This document shows, in pieces, positions 16,812 through 25,060 of a DNA stretch of 44,403 bases. A program made the translations under genes and the position numbers. Under the pieces are notes generated by a model. The model was not told the DNA's origin. It was given only the letters and a program-made list of their open reading frames with translations, and did no database searches. The stretch is from Orenia marismortui DSM 5156 (GTDB taxonomy: Bacteria; Bacillota; Halanaerobiia; Halobacteroidales; Halobacteroidaceae), in NCBI RefSeq assembly GCF_000379025.1, contig NZ_KB900617.1, positions 1 to 44,403 on the forward strand, read 5' to 3'. Every line of letters begins with the position of its first letter. Positions within the stretch are counted from its first letter, which is position 1.

Positions 16812-16830
16812 GATAATGATTTTCATTATC
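16812..16830. promoter_or_regulatory. Fur box upstream of fprA
   Basis: GATAATGATTTTCATTATC is an 8-3-8 inverted repeat matching 17 of 19 bases of the classical Fur box. It lies about 160 bases upstream of fprA in the 420-base gap between fprA and bioY. A possible fprA promoter (TTGTTA, then TATAAT about 16 bases on, minus strand near 16740-16765) lies between the box and the gene, so the box would act from upstream. No other element was seen in this gap apart from the bioY promoter and operator. Confidence 0.6.
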
Positions 16831-16970
16831 TCAGTTTTTGGTGTAATTTACTCTTTTAGTTATTGTTATATTCATTTATTTACAAATAAGGCCAAAAGAT
16901 TAGTGGGTTTTTATTAATTAACTTATTAGCTTCATAAAGATAAAAACTCTAATTCAATATTTAAAATACA

Positions 16971-17000
16971 TTGACAAAAATCGTAATATTCTGTTATAAT
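16971..17000 (+). promoter_or_regulatory. sigma-A promoter of the bioY pair
   Basis: TTGACA (16971-16976), an 18-base spacer and TATAAT (16995-17000), both consensus hexamers. The expected start point is about 17007, at the edge of the BirA operator. Confidence 0.85.
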
Positions 17001-17007
17001 ATTTTTG

Positions 17008-17037
17008 TTGTTAACCATCAATTTTTTTGGTTAACAT
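17008..17037 (+). promoter_or_regulatory. BirA (biotin repressor) operator
   Basis: TTGTTAACC, 12 bases, GGTTAACAT: the palindromic biotin operator of Firmicutes (TGTTAAC-N14-GTTAACA). It starts where transcription should start, so holo-BirA would block bioY transcription when biotin is plentiful. Confidence 0.85.
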
Positions 17038-17072
17038 ATCATTTTAATATTTTCTTAAAGGAGGAAATTACT

Positions 17073-17642
17073 ATGAAGACCAACACTAAATCAATGGTAC
17101 TAGTAGCCCTTTTTGCAGCACTTACTGCTATCGGCGCTTTTATTAAAATACCAACACCTTTTGGAGTACCTTTCAGTCTACAACCTTTATTTGTTATTTT
17201 TGCAGCAAACTTATTAGGAGCTAGACTAGCTTTACTTAGTCAATTAGTTTATATCTTTATTGGCTTAATTGGTATCCCTATCTTTACTCAAGGAGGAGGA
17301 CCAAGCTATGTATTACAGCCTACCTTTGGCTATCTAATTGGTTTTGCAATAGGTGCTTATGTAATTGGAAAATTGATCGAAGCTAAAGAAAAGAATTTCA
17401 AGAACTTTATTTTATCCAATTTAGCTGGACTTGTTGTCTTTTACCTTTTTGGAGTAGCTCATCTGTACATAGTTCTTAACTTCTATTTAGGCAAAACATA
17501 TCCAATTACTCAAGCGTTAGTAGGCGGATTCTTAATCTTCTTGCCTTTTGATATTATCAAAGCTATAATATCAGCTTTAATATCTAAAGAAGTTATTAAT
17601 AGAATAGAAGATGCTGTTCCTATTACAAAGTCAAAAAATTAA
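17073..17642 (+). CDS. bioY: biotin transporter S component BioY (first copy)
   Basis: Membrane-embedded substrate-binding component of an ECF-type biotin transporter. 189 aa, six hydrophobic helices, and the BioY landmarks: AALTAIGAFIKIP near the N-terminus, PFSLQPLFV, and the GGGPSYVLQPTFGYLIGF loop. The frame is open from 16971, overlapping the promoter, but AAAGGAGG sits 8 bases before ATG 17073. The upstream BirA operator confirms biotin as substrate. No ECF ATPases or EcfT are in the window, so it would use the shared energising module or act alone. Confidence 0.92.
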   Translation: MKTNTKSMVLVALFAALTAIGAFIKIPTPFGVPFSLQPLFVIFAANLLGARLALLSQLVYIFIGLIGIPIFTQGGGPSYVLQPTFGYLIGFAIGAYVIGKLIEAKEKNFKNFILSNLAGLVVFYLFGVAHLYIVLNFYLGKTYPITQALVGGFLIFLPFDIIKAIISALISKEVINRIEDAVPITKSKN

Positions 17643-17661
17643 AATTATTATTTAATCTGGA

Positions 17662-18234
17662 GTGATAAAAATTAAAACTAAAGATCTTGTATTAGCTGCA
17701 TTATTTGCTGCTTTAACAGCAGTAGGGGCTTTTATTAAAATCCCTATTCCTTATGTACCTTTTACATTACAGGTTTTATTTGTATTTTTTGCAGGTAGTT
17801 TATTGGGTAGTAAGCTAGCTTTAATTAGTCAATTAGTTTATTTGGGAATTGGCTTAATAGGTATTCCTATTTTTACCCAAGGTGGAGGACCTGGTTATAT
17901 CTTACAACCCACCTTTGGATATTTACTAGGTTTTGCAAGTGCTGCTTATATAATTGGTAAAATCATTGAAAATTTAAAAAAACAAAATTTTATTAACTTT
18001 TTCCTAGCTAATTTAGCTGGCTTAGCTATAGTTTATCTATTTGGTGTAATTTATCTCTATCTTAATCTAAATTTTATAACTGGAACTACTATTAGTCTAG
18101 CTAAAGCAATAAAAATTGGGTTTTTACTTCCAATCCCTGGTGATTTGCTGCTTTGTATAATCGCATCTCTAATATCTAAAAAAGTTCTTAATCAAGTTAG
18201 AGAGGCACTACCTATTATGAATATTAGAAATTAG
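17662..18234 (+). CDS. bioY: biotin transporter S component BioY (second copy)
   Basis: A tandem paralogue of the preceding gene: the same AALTAVGAFIKIP, GGGPGYILQPTFGYLLGF and six-helix layout over about 190 aa, clearly a gene duplication with divergence in the middle and C-terminal helices. It lies 19 bases downstream and ends at a terminator, so both copies are in one BirA-controlled operon. Start is unclear: GTG 17662 overlaps the only ribosome site (GGAG 17659-17662), while ATT 17671 is 8 bases past it; no ATG or TTG is nearby. A second substrate, or dosage, could explain the duplication. Confidence 0.88.
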   Translation: MIKIKTKDLVLAALFAALTAVGAFIKIPIPYVPFTLQVLFVFFAGSLLGSKLALISQLVYLGIGLIGIPIFTQGGGPGYILQPTFGYLLGFASAAYIIGKIIENLKKQNFINFFLANLAGLAIVYLFGVIYLYLNLNFITGTTISLAKAIKIGFLLPIPGDLLLCIIASLISKKVLNQVREALPIMNIRN

Positions 18235-18236
18235 TC

Positions 18237-18267
18237 AAAAGAACTTGTCCTTTAGGCAAGTTCTTTT
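18237..18267 (+). terminator. terminator of the bioY operon
   Basis: AAAAGAACTTG / CAAGTTCTTTT stem around a 9-base loop, starting 3 bases after the bioY stop. Confidence 0.85.
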
Positions 18268-18484
18268 CTAATTTTATAAATTTCACGCTATTATTCTACT
18301 ATACAATCAAGTACAACTATTTACACTTCTTAAGATACTTACTTTGAGTATAAAATATTAATTATATCTATTGAAGAATCAGTGTTAGAGTCGCTTAGTC
18401 ATCGGATAAATTTCATAATTATATCTAATTATGATAAAATATATCGTAATATAAGCATAATTAAAATTATAAAGGAGTGGAGCT

Positions 18485-18976
18485 ATGAACTTATCAATAA
18501 TCGCAGCCATGGATAAAAATCAATTAATTGGAAAGAAAAATAAAATGCCATGGTATCTTCCTGCTGACTTATCTTACTTTAAGAAGCTTACAAGTAAACA
18601 TATTATAGTTATGGGTAGAAGAACCTTTGAGTCAATTGGAAAGCCACTTAAGAATCGTAGAAATATAGTATTAACTCGCAATACTGATTATTCAATAGAT
18701 GGTTGTGAGATAATGCATTCAATTGATGAGATATTAAACACCTTCATTAATAGTAATGAAGAAATCTTTATTATTGGTGGGGCAGAAATCTATAAGTCAT
18801 TTCTTCCCTATGTAAATAGACTATATATAACAAAAATAGATCATGAATTTGAAGGAGATACCTTCTTTCCTAAAATAGATTGGAATAAATGGAAGAAAAC
18901 ATCAGAGAAAAATGCTATTAAAGATACAGATAATCCATACACTTATAGTTATCATATCTATGAAAGAATAACTTAA
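18485..18976 (+). CDS. folA: dihydrofolate reductase
   Basis: Reduces dihydrofolate to tetrahydrofolate with NADPH. 163 aa, typical of the bacterial chromosomal enzyme. Motifs: IAAMDKNQLIGKKNKMPWYLPADL, with the active-site Asp in LPADLSYFK; VMGRRTFESIGKPL (NADPH-binding); FIIGGAEIY; and the C-terminal YTYSYHIYERI. AAAGGAGTGG lies upstream of the ATG. It stands alone: no thyA is adjacent, unlike many Firmicutes. The 250-base upstream gap contains AT-rich DNA without a clear promoter or riboswitch. Confidence 0.95.
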   Translation: MNLSIIAAMDKNQLIGKKNKMPWYLPADLSYFKKLTSKHIIVMGRRTFESIGKPLKNRRNIVLTRNTDYSIDGCEIMHSIDEILNTFINSNEEIFIIGGAEIYKSFLPYVNRLYITKIDHEFEGDTFFPKIDWNKWKKTSEKNAIKDTDNPYTYSYHIYERIT

Positions 18977-19071
18977 GATAGCAGAATATATACATAGATA
19001 AATTATATAGAATTAGAACCTAGAAAACTACCTAAGCTAAAGTTAAACTCTAGTGTTAGGCATCTCTTGAA

Positions 19072-19143
19072 ATGATTTATGAAGACATTCATCTAGAAGA
19101 ATATACCCCTCATCTTCCAATTAAAGGAGAAGTATCAGTATAA
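19072..19143 (+). pseudogene. possible short gene remnant
   Basis: A 23-codon open stretch (start MIYEDIH, end PIKGEVSV) with protein-like composition and no ribosome site, preceded by stops in the same frame. It might be the tail of a decayed gene after folA. I do not recognise the family. Confidence 0.2.
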
Positions 19144-19174
19144 TCTTTTAATAAACAACATCATCATATAATAT

Positions 19175-19208
19175 AAAAAAGTAGTAGGGAGTTCCCTACT
19201 ACTTTTTT
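19175..19208. terminator. bidirectional terminator between folA and korB
   Basis: AAAAAA-GTAGTAGGGA-GT-TCCCTACTAC-TTTTTT: a strong 10-bp stem with A- and T-runs on both sides, 20 bases past the korB stop. Confidence 0.9.
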
Positions 19209-19228
19209 ATAACTTTCCCTTGATAATC

Positions 19229-20086
19229 TTATTTCATCTCTTCGATCAAATCTTTAAAATCGCTAGGTTTAGTCTTTTCCTTGACTAATGCCTTATCCCC
19301 TATTTGAGGATGCTTGTCTCTAAAGATTGGCATATCTTCATTCTTATAAATTATTCCTAATGGAATTTTTTCGCCCCACTCCTCTGATTTCTTTAAGGCT
19401 AATTCATAATTACTTGGATCATAATCAGCATCTAATTCATAAACTCTTTTCGTATACCATTGATAAGTGTTAACCTTATTAAAGGAAACACAAGGTTGCA
19501 AAATATCTATCAAAGCATAACCTCGATGATTTAAAGCTGCTTTCATCATTTCTTTTAGATGTTCTTTCTTAGCAACAAAGCTTCTAGCTACAAAGCTTGC
19601 TCCCATAGCAACTGCAAATTTAATTGGATTAAAAGGATTAGCTGTAATTCCGTTAGGTTGAGTTGAAGTAGTAATATCATGACCTGTAGTAGGCGAAGCT
19701 TGCCCTTTAGTCAGACCATAAATTTGGTTATCATGAACAAAATGAGCGATATTAAGATTACGTCTGATATTATGAAGAATATGATTACCACCTTCACCAT
19801 AAGTATCTCCATCTCCTGATTCTACAATAACCTTCATCTCAGGGTTAGCAATTCTCATACCCATAGAAGGAGGTAATGCTCTCCCATGTAATCCATTGAA
19901 TCCATTGACTTTGATATAATGAGGCATCTTAGCTGCCTGTCCAATCCCTGTAAACATTGTTACTTGTGAGGGTTTAAGTTCTAACTCTGCTAGAGCTTCA
20001 GCTAAACATTTGCGTAAAGGAATATCACCACACCCTGGACACCAAGCTGTCTCTCGATTAGGTTCATAAATCTCTGGGTTTACCAT
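19229..20086 (-). CDS. korB: 2-oxoacid:ferredoxin oxidoreductase, beta subunit (KorB type)
   Basis: TPP-binding subunit of a 2-oxoacid:ferredoxin oxidoreductase (2-oxoglutarate is most likely for this architecture; pyruvate or other oxoacids cannot be excluded). Residues C16 and C19 (WCPGCGD) plus the Cys in LQPCVSFN are the [4Fe-4S] ligands. The TPP/Mg motif is ESGDGDTYGEGGNHILHNIRR with HDNQIYGLTKGQASPTT downstream. 285 aa. The start overlaps the korA stop by one base (TAATG), and the ribosome site is inside korA, so synthesis of the two subunits is coupled. Confidence 0.9.
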   Translation of the reverse strand: MVNPEIYEPNRETAWCPGCGDIPLRKCLAEALAELELKPSQVTMFTGIGQAAKMPHYIKVNGFNGLHGRALPPSMGMRIANPEMKVIVESGDGDTYGEGGNHILHNIRRNLNIAHFVHDNQIYGLTKGQASPTTGHDITTSTQPNGITANPFNPIKFAVAMGASFVARSFVAKKEHLKEMMKAALNHRGYALIDILQPCVSFNKVNTYQWYTKRVYELDADYDPSNYELALKKSEEWGEKIPLGIIYKNEDMPIFRDKHPQIGDKALVKEKTKPSDFKDLIEEMK

Positions 20087-21807
20087 TAATCCATCACCTC
20101 TTCCTTAACAGCTTCATAAATTTCTCGACCAGTAAAAGGACGTCCATCATATTTCACAAGTTCATGTTCTATCATAATACCAGTTTCAGAACTAATTAAG
20201 CGAGAAAACTGAGCTGTTCCATTATTTTCAACCATAATCGATACTTTATCATAAATTCTATCCTCTAGCTCTTCAATTGGAAGTGGCCAAACATCTCCAA
20301 AAGATAAGAGAGCAACCTCATATCCATCCTCTTCTAATAATTTTCTAGCTTCCTGTAATGGGCCATAGGTAGATCCCCATCCTATTAATAAATAAGCTGC
20401 GTCATCTGGACCTATATATTCAGGTTCTTCTAAATCATCTAAGATTAATTTATCAACCTTATCAAATCTTTTGTTTACCATCTTGACTCTTGTTTCTGCA
20501 TCTTCAATAATATGACCATCCTCATCATGTTCATCACTGTCAACTAGTACTATATCATCATCTAATTGTCCTGGATATGCCATTGGTGATATTCCATCTG
20601 GAGTAAATTGATATCGCTTATAATCACTCATATTCTTAGCTTCATCATCTGAAATAAATCCATTATAGATTTCAAGAGAATCTAGATCAAATGCATCTAC
20701 ATTAACTTCAGCATCTGCTAAAAATTGATCACTTAATAAAATAACGGGAATTTGATATTTCTCTGCTATATTTAAAGCTCTAAAACTTTGATAAAATGCA
20801 TCTTCAGCATCTCTTACTGAAATAACCATCTTTGGAAAATCACCATGTCCTGCATTAACAGCAAATAATAAGTCTGCCTGCTCTGTTCGTGTAGGCAATC
20901 CTGTTGCTGGACCAGGTCGCTGTACATCAACAATAACTAAAGGAAGTTCTGCAATCCCAGCAAAACTTACCGCTTCAGTCATTAATGCAAAACCACCACC
21001 AGAACTTCCAGTCATAGACCTAACACCACTATAAGAACCACCTAATGCCATCATAATAGCAGCAATCTCATCTTCTGCTTGCTCTACTACTATACCCAAG
21101 TCATTCTGCCTTTTAGCTAAATAATTCATTACTCCAGTTGCAGGAGTCATTGGATAAGCAGAATAGAATTTAACTCCACCAACTGCTGCTCCCATTCCTA
21201 TAGCTTGATTTCCATTAATTAATATCTGATTATCATTACTCTCTACCTTAGGCAACTCTATTCTAGTCTTAGCTACCTCTGCCTTTTCATAACCTTTACG
21301 TAATGCTTCTATATTCATCTGCTTAATATCCTCAGCACGTCTGAAATATTCCTCTAATACCTCTTCAGCAATCTTTAAATCTAAACCTAATAATTTAAGT
21401 ACAACTCCTACAAAGACAGTATTAGCCACTCTTCCATTTCCAATATCTTGAGCAATTAAAGCAGCTTCTAAGGTGAAAATTTCCTTATCTTTATTATTTT
21501 CTCTTAATTCACCCTGATAGGATTCTCCATTATAAATCATAATCCCATCATCTTTAACAAAGTCCTGATGAATCTCTACACCAGCTTTATTTAAAGCTAA
21601 TAAGATATCTTGTTCATCCTTTGGACCAGTAATCTCCTCATCACCGATTCTTATTTTCATAAAATTGTGTCCACCACGAACCCTAGATTCATAATTCTTA
21701 GTTGAATAGATATTATAACCATGCTTAAAGAAAATTTTACTTAAAATGAAGTTAAGGGTATTTAAACCCTGACCAGCCTCTCCGGCAATTACTAAATTTA
21801 AATCCAT
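20086..21807 (-). CDS. korA: 2-oxoacid:ferredoxin oxidoreductase, fused gamma-alpha subunit (KorA type)
   Basis: 573-aa fusion. An N-terminal gamma domain (about 1-185, GEAGQGLNTLNFILSKIF and SRVRGGHNFMKIRI) is joined to the alpha subunit (about 190-573) with GNQAIGMGAAVGGVKFYSAYPMTP, EDEIAAIMMALGGSYSG, RSMTGSSGGGFALMTEAVS and DVQRPGPATGLPTRTEQADL. This fused form is the one seen in Mycobacterium KorA. It makes or consumes reduced ferredoxin in central carbon metabolism. GGGAGG precedes the ATG. No separate ferredoxin-like delta subunit accompanies the pair. Confidence 0.9.
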   Translation of the reverse strand: MDLNLVIAGEAGQGLNTLNFILSKIFFKHGYNIYSTKNYESRVRGGHNFMKIRIGDEEITGPKDEQDILLALNKAGVEIHQDFVKDDGIMIYNGESYQGELRENNKDKEIFTLEAALIAQDIGNGRVANTVFVGVVLKLLGLDLKIAEEVLEEYFRRAEDIKQMNIEALRKGYEKAEVAKTRIELPKVESNDNQILINGNQAIGMGAAVGGVKFYSAYPMTPATGVMNYLAKRQNDLGIVVEQAEDEIAAIMMALGGSYSGVRSMTGSSGGGFALMTEAVSFAGIAELPLVIVDVQRPGPATGLPTRTEQADLLFAVNAGHGDFPKMVISVRDAEDAFYQSFRALNIAEKYQIPVILLSDQFLADAEVNVDAFDLDSLEIYNGFISDDEAKNMSDYKRYQFTPDGISPMAYPGQLDDDIVLVDSDEHDEDGHIIEDAETRVKMVNKRFDKVDKLILDDLEEPEYIGPDDAAYLLIGWGSTYGPLQEARKLLEEDGYEVALLSFGDVWPLPIEELEDRIYDKVSIMVENNGTAQFSRLISSETGIMIEHELVKYDGRPFTGREIYEAVKEEVMD

Positions 21808-21964
21808 TGACTTCCCTCCCTCTATAAATTAAATTTATCTCACTCATGCTCATTCATTCTTAGAATTTCGTTTTCTTATAAAAAAGGAATATGGATTTAA
21901 TTATTAAAACCAATTAATATTTGGAATTGAAAGGATAAACTAACCCCAAAAACTTAACAATTAT

Positions 21965-22150
21965 TTTAAAAAATATGGTCGCTTATTGGAACTCCACATC
22001 TCCATGGTAGTTTAACCTCCCATATCTCCCAGGATCTATGTCCCTACATTCCTTCGTTCTACCTATCCATGGGTGGAGGCTGGATATGCTCCTTGTCAGG
22101 GTCTATGCCCGTATTGAAAAAATTAATTCCAGCTCTTCCAGTCTTCCTTT
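21965..22150 (-). ncRNA. IS110/IS1111 non-coding end, candidate bridge RNA (seekRNA)
   Basis: This 3' non-coding segment stands out by base composition and repeated short complementary blocks when read on the minus strand: GGGCATAGACCC, CATATCC...CCTCC against GGGAGATATGGGAGG, and CCATGG boxes repeated at two places. IS110-family elements encode a bridge RNA in the non-coding end that pairs with donor and target DNA; in the IS1111 subgroup it lies downstream of the transposase, as here. The exact transcript ends and guide loops cannot be set by eye. Confidence 0.55.
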
Positions 22151-22237
22151 TTCAAAGTACTTACTCTAAGAAAAACAAACATAAATAATTGATTTATATT
22201 ATAAAATTTACATTCCAATAATTTACTTTAAATATCT

Positions 22238-23521
22238 TTAAGCAGCTTCCTGTAAATTTGAACGCTTAATATCTCTAAATAATTTTTCACTATCATATTT
22301 CACTTGCTTTTTCCATAAGGCAAATAATACTCTAATTAATTTGCATGATAAAGCTACTAGGGATTGCTTTTTCTTCAAAGGGTTTTCAGAGCGAGTTGTG
22401 TAGTATTCATGAAGTGCTTTAAACTCTTCGTTCTTTGCTACCAGAGGCAGCATCACTCTATATAGTAAAGCTCTCAATTTAGCTCTTCCCCTTTTAGTAA
22501 TACAAGTTCTTCCCTTATGTTTGCCTGAACTATTTTCCATTAAATTCAACCCTGCTAGCTTTTGTATTTGTCGTGGATGTTCATAGTTATTTATATCTCC
22601 AACTTCTGAAATAAATCCTGCTACTGTCTTTATTCCTACCCCTTTGATACTTAACATTGATTCTGAACCTGGTACTTTCTTTAATAACTCTTCTATTTTA
22701 TTGGTTAATTCTTCGCTTTGATTTGTTATATTTTCATATTGATCTAAGAAATAATTTAATTCAAACTTTGCTATTTCAGCTCCTTCAGTTAAACCTACTG
22801 AATTTTCAGCAGCTCTTATAAGCTTTTTAGCTCGTTTTATTCCAACTGCTCTTTTAACTTTTTTCTTCCAAATTGAAACTATTTCTTCTGGTGTCATTTT
22901 TACTACTTCAGACGGCAGAGGAAATGTCTTTAGTGTAACTAAAGACGCCTTTCCATCCCAACCTTTAAATACTGTTAAATATTCAGGAAAATACTTATCA
23001 ATAAACTGATGTATCTTTCCTACTACCCGTTGTAAATCTTTATTTAATCTTTCCATATGGGTCATTGCTACACGAACATCAGCATAAACACCAACTGGTA
23101 TATTAGGCTCTGAATAGCGCCCATCTTTAACTAATTGAGCTATTACTTTAGCATCTTTCTTATCATTCTTTGTCGGAGAATTATCATCTAACTCTTTACT
23201 TCTCTTTGTATGACTTGGATTGACTAATACCAACTTTATTTCCTTGCATCTTAAAAGTTGAGCTAAATTCAACCAATAATGACCTGTTGGCTCCATTCCA
23301 ACTATTATATCTTCTTTCTCATATTGATCTTTTAATTTAAACATCCACTTTGAAAAGTTATCAAATCCTTCTTTTGAATTTTGAAAAGCTAACGCTTTTC
23401 CGTATTCAATACCACGATAATCTTGAGCTCTTGCAACATGCTTTTTCTTTGCAATATCAACCCCAATCACTAAAGTTGAAGTTTTTACTTGCATTATTTT
23501 ACGATTTCGATTATAATTCAT
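22238..23521 (-). CDS. IS110-family transposase (DEDD recombinase)
   Basis: 427 aa. N-terminal RuvC-like DEDD domain: D22 (VIGVDIAKKKHV), E77 (GMEPTGHYW), D120 and D123 (TKNDKKDAKV). The C-terminal Transposase_20 domain has SIKGVGIKTVAGFISEVG and the catalytic-serine region around S332 (ENSSGKHKGR). Both halves are full length and uninterrupted, so the element may be active. AAGGAGG lies 10 bases before the ATG. A hairpin (23547-23565) lies between a TATAAT-like -10 and the ribosome site and may limit expression. Confidence 0.9.
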   Translation of the reverse strand: MNYNRNRKIMQVKTSTLVIGVDIAKKKHVARAQDYRGIEYGKALAFQNSKEGFDNFSKWMFKLKDQYEKEDIIVGMEPTGHYWLNLAQLLRCKEIKLVLVNPSHTKRSKELDDNSPTKNDKKDAKVIAQLVKDGRYSEPNIPVGVYADVRVAMTHMERLNKDLQRVVGKIHQFIDKYFPEYLTVFKGWDGKASLVTLKTFPLPSEVVKMTPEEIVSIWKKKVKRAVGIKRAKKLIRAAENSVGLTEGAEIAKFELNYFLDQYENITNQSEELTNKIEELLKKVPGSESMLSIKGVGIKTVAGFISEVGDINNYEHPRQIQKLAGLNLMENSSGKHKGRTCITKRGRAKLRALLYRVMLPLVAKNEEFKALHEYYTTRSENPLKKKQSLVALSCKLIRVLFALWKKQVKYDSEKLFRDIKRSNLQEAA

Positions 23522-23546
23522 TTTATGAGTACCTCCTTTTTATTTA

Positions 23547-23565
23547 GGGATCTTTTAGATACCCC
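23547..23565 (-). promoter_or_regulatory. leader hairpin before the IS110 transposase
   Basis: GGGATCTTTTAGATACCCC can fold with arms GGGATCT / AGATaCCC around TTT-rich loop bases. It lies just upstream of the ribosome site. The rest of the gap to 23786 is AT-rich with nothing recognisable. Confidence 0.4.
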
Positions 23566-23786
23566 GTATTATATCAGGAGGTGCTCTTTTTGTCTATCTA
23601 GATATTTATTTATTACAGGAATGCTCCTTGTTAATAAAAGTAGCAGACATCTCTGTTATTGTACTCATTATTCTAAAAAAATATAACATAATATAAAATA
23701 CTGCATTAATTTTTTAGATATTGCTAACTTGATATTATATAGATTATTATCATAAAAATTAAAATTATTTATACAAATTTGTCACA

Positions 23787-23834
23787 ATCTAATAAAAAGC
23801 AATTCACATTAATGTGAATTGCTTTTTATTAGAT
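23787..23834 (-). terminator. terminator of the encapsulin operon
   Basis: A perfect 24-bp-arm palindrome (core AATTCACATT/AATGTGAATT, AAAAAGC at the base), 15 bases past the encapsulin stop. Ends in A/T runs suitable in both directions. Confidence 0.85.
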
Positions 23835-23849
23835 ATTAAGATACTAATC

Positions 23850-24644
23850 TTATTCTAAAACAATAGCTGCTTCAGGAGCATCAATTCTAAATGTAAAGGA
23901 TTCAGTTAAGAAAAATTCTATCTCTTCACCCTTCTGTTCTTTAAAACCAATAGACATATCTTGACCAACAATCAGCTTGAAATCTTCTCCACGATTTGAA
24001 ATTAATAAACCTTTATTCTTTAACTCAGGAACAGGAACTACTTCTCCCTCTAAAAGTTCTTCTAATCTCTTCTTAATAGGATAACCTTTATCATCTAATT
24101 TATATAATAAGGAATAGACATCTGGACCTAACAATAAAGAATAAGGTCCTTCTACATCTTCTTTAATCAAGTTTTGTACTCCTTCAGCAACTGCTGAAAC
24201 TAATCCCTCTTCTCCAATATTAACTATATCATAAGGTGATTCATCTAAAATACCATTAATTTTTGCCTCATTTAAACCATAAAAAATTGCATTATTCTCT
24301 GCTGTAGCAATCTTTTTTACAGCTTCTGCTAAAGAGTCGGTATCAACATCTTCAGCTCCTCGTACTAAAGAATCTATCTCCTCCACTTTCATTGTAAAGG
24401 GAACCTCTAACTCGATCAAAGGTAGGACATGACGTTTAGAATAAGAAATTCCATCTTCAGAAGAATCATTTAATACTACTCGTCTCCCAGTATTAACAGC
24501 AGCAAATTCAATCCCTTTAGGACCTACAAAGTCAACAAATTTACGCCCTTTTAACTTTATCGCTAATCTTTCTCTTGCTTCTTGGTCAATAAATTGCCAA
24601 GCTTCTTCAGTTATTGGAGCTAATGAACGTTTTAGATTACTCAT
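23850..24644 (-). CDS. family 1 encapsulin shell protein
   Basis: HK97-fold protein that self-assembles into a protein nanocompartment. 264 aa with the family 1 (linocin M18-like) N-terminus NLKRSLAPITEEAW, GRKFVDFVGPKG, and the C-terminal FTFRI..PEAAIVLE. It starts 21 bases after the stop of the encapsulated ferritin gene, with AAGGAGGAG as ribosome site. The cargo upstream carries a C-terminal targeting peptide, so the pair should form an iron-storage compartment. Confidence 0.95.
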   Translation of the reverse strand: MSNLKRSLAPITEEAWQFIDQEARERLAIKLKGRKFVDFVGPKGIEFAAVNTGRRVVLNDSSEDGISYSKRHVLPLIELEVPFTMKVEEIDSLVRGAEDVDTDSLAEAVKKIATAENNAIFYGLNEAKINGILDESPYDIVNIGEEGLVSAVAEGVQNLIKEDVEGPYSLLLGPDVYSLLYKLDDKGYPIKKRLEELLEGEVVPVPELKNKGLLISNRGEDFKLIVGQDMSIGFKEQKGEEIEFFLTESFTFRIDAPEAAIVLE

Positions 24645-24665
24645 AGTATCTCCTCCTTATTGAGA

Positions 24666-25022
24666 TTATCTTAAATTATTTATACCTAGAGAATTGTCAC
24701 TAGAAGTACTTAAATCTTCACTATCCTCTTCCTCATCATCTTCTATTGCAGTAATATCTCCTTCTGTAAATAAAAACTCACGCAAGTACTCATCCCACTG
24801 AGGATAATTGCGCCTTAACCATTCTAATCCCATGCAAGCATGTTCGATCTCTTCATCACGATTATGTTCTACTATTGCTTTAATTTGTGGATCTTTAGTA
24901 GCAGCCGCCCGCTGATTATACCAATCTACAGCCTCCAGTTCTTCGATTACACTTTGAATCATCCGGTGAAATTCTTTTACTTCTTCAGGTAAATTTGCTT
25001 CATGATAACCTTCACTTCCCAT
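24666..25022 (-). CDS. encapsulated ferritin (EncFtn) cargo protein
   Basis: Half-ferritin that oxidises and mineralises iron inside the encapsulin shell. From the ATG at 25022 the protein is 118 aa. Residues E28 and E58/H61 (EELEAVDWYNQR, RDEEIEHACM) match the inter-subunit ferroxidase ligands E32, E62 and H65 of the Rhodospirillum protein. A disordered acidic tail (about 89-107) ends in the encapsulin-targeting peptide SLGINNLR. The frame extends to 25058, but GGGGAG 8 bases before ATG 25022 decides the start. First gene of the operon, with its own promoter at 25069-25097. Confidence 0.93.
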   Translation of the reverse strand: MGSEGYHEANLPEEVKEFHRMIQSVIEELEAVDWYNQRAAATKDPQIKAIVEHNRDEEIEHACMGLEWLRRNYPQWDEYLREFLFTEGDITAIEDDEEEDSEDLSTSSDNSLGINNLR

Positions 25023-25060
25023 AATTTTAGCTCCCCTTCCGAAATTGTTAGTAATCATTC

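Larger units (their letters stand above)
21960..23600 (-). mobile_element. IS110-family insertion sequence, complete-looking
   Basis: Composed of a structured, comparatively GC-rich non-coding end (about 21965-22150), an intact DEDD transposase (22238-23521) and a short leader (23522 to about 23600). IS110 elements lack terminal inverted repeats and target duplications, so the boundaries are approximate. The long non-coding end lies 3' of the transposase, the arrangement of the IS1111 subgroup. It separates korAB from the encapsulin locus. Confidence 0.75.

Noticed and set aside
16971-17072. N-terminal 34-residue extension of the first bioY
   Set aside because: It would begin at the -35 hexamer and cross the promoter and BirA operator; a strong ribosome site marks ATG 17073.
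22021-22110. T-box or other amino-acid riboswitch near korA
   Set aside because: It lies upstream of korA on the wrong side only if ignoring the IS; composition and position tie it to the IS110 3' end.
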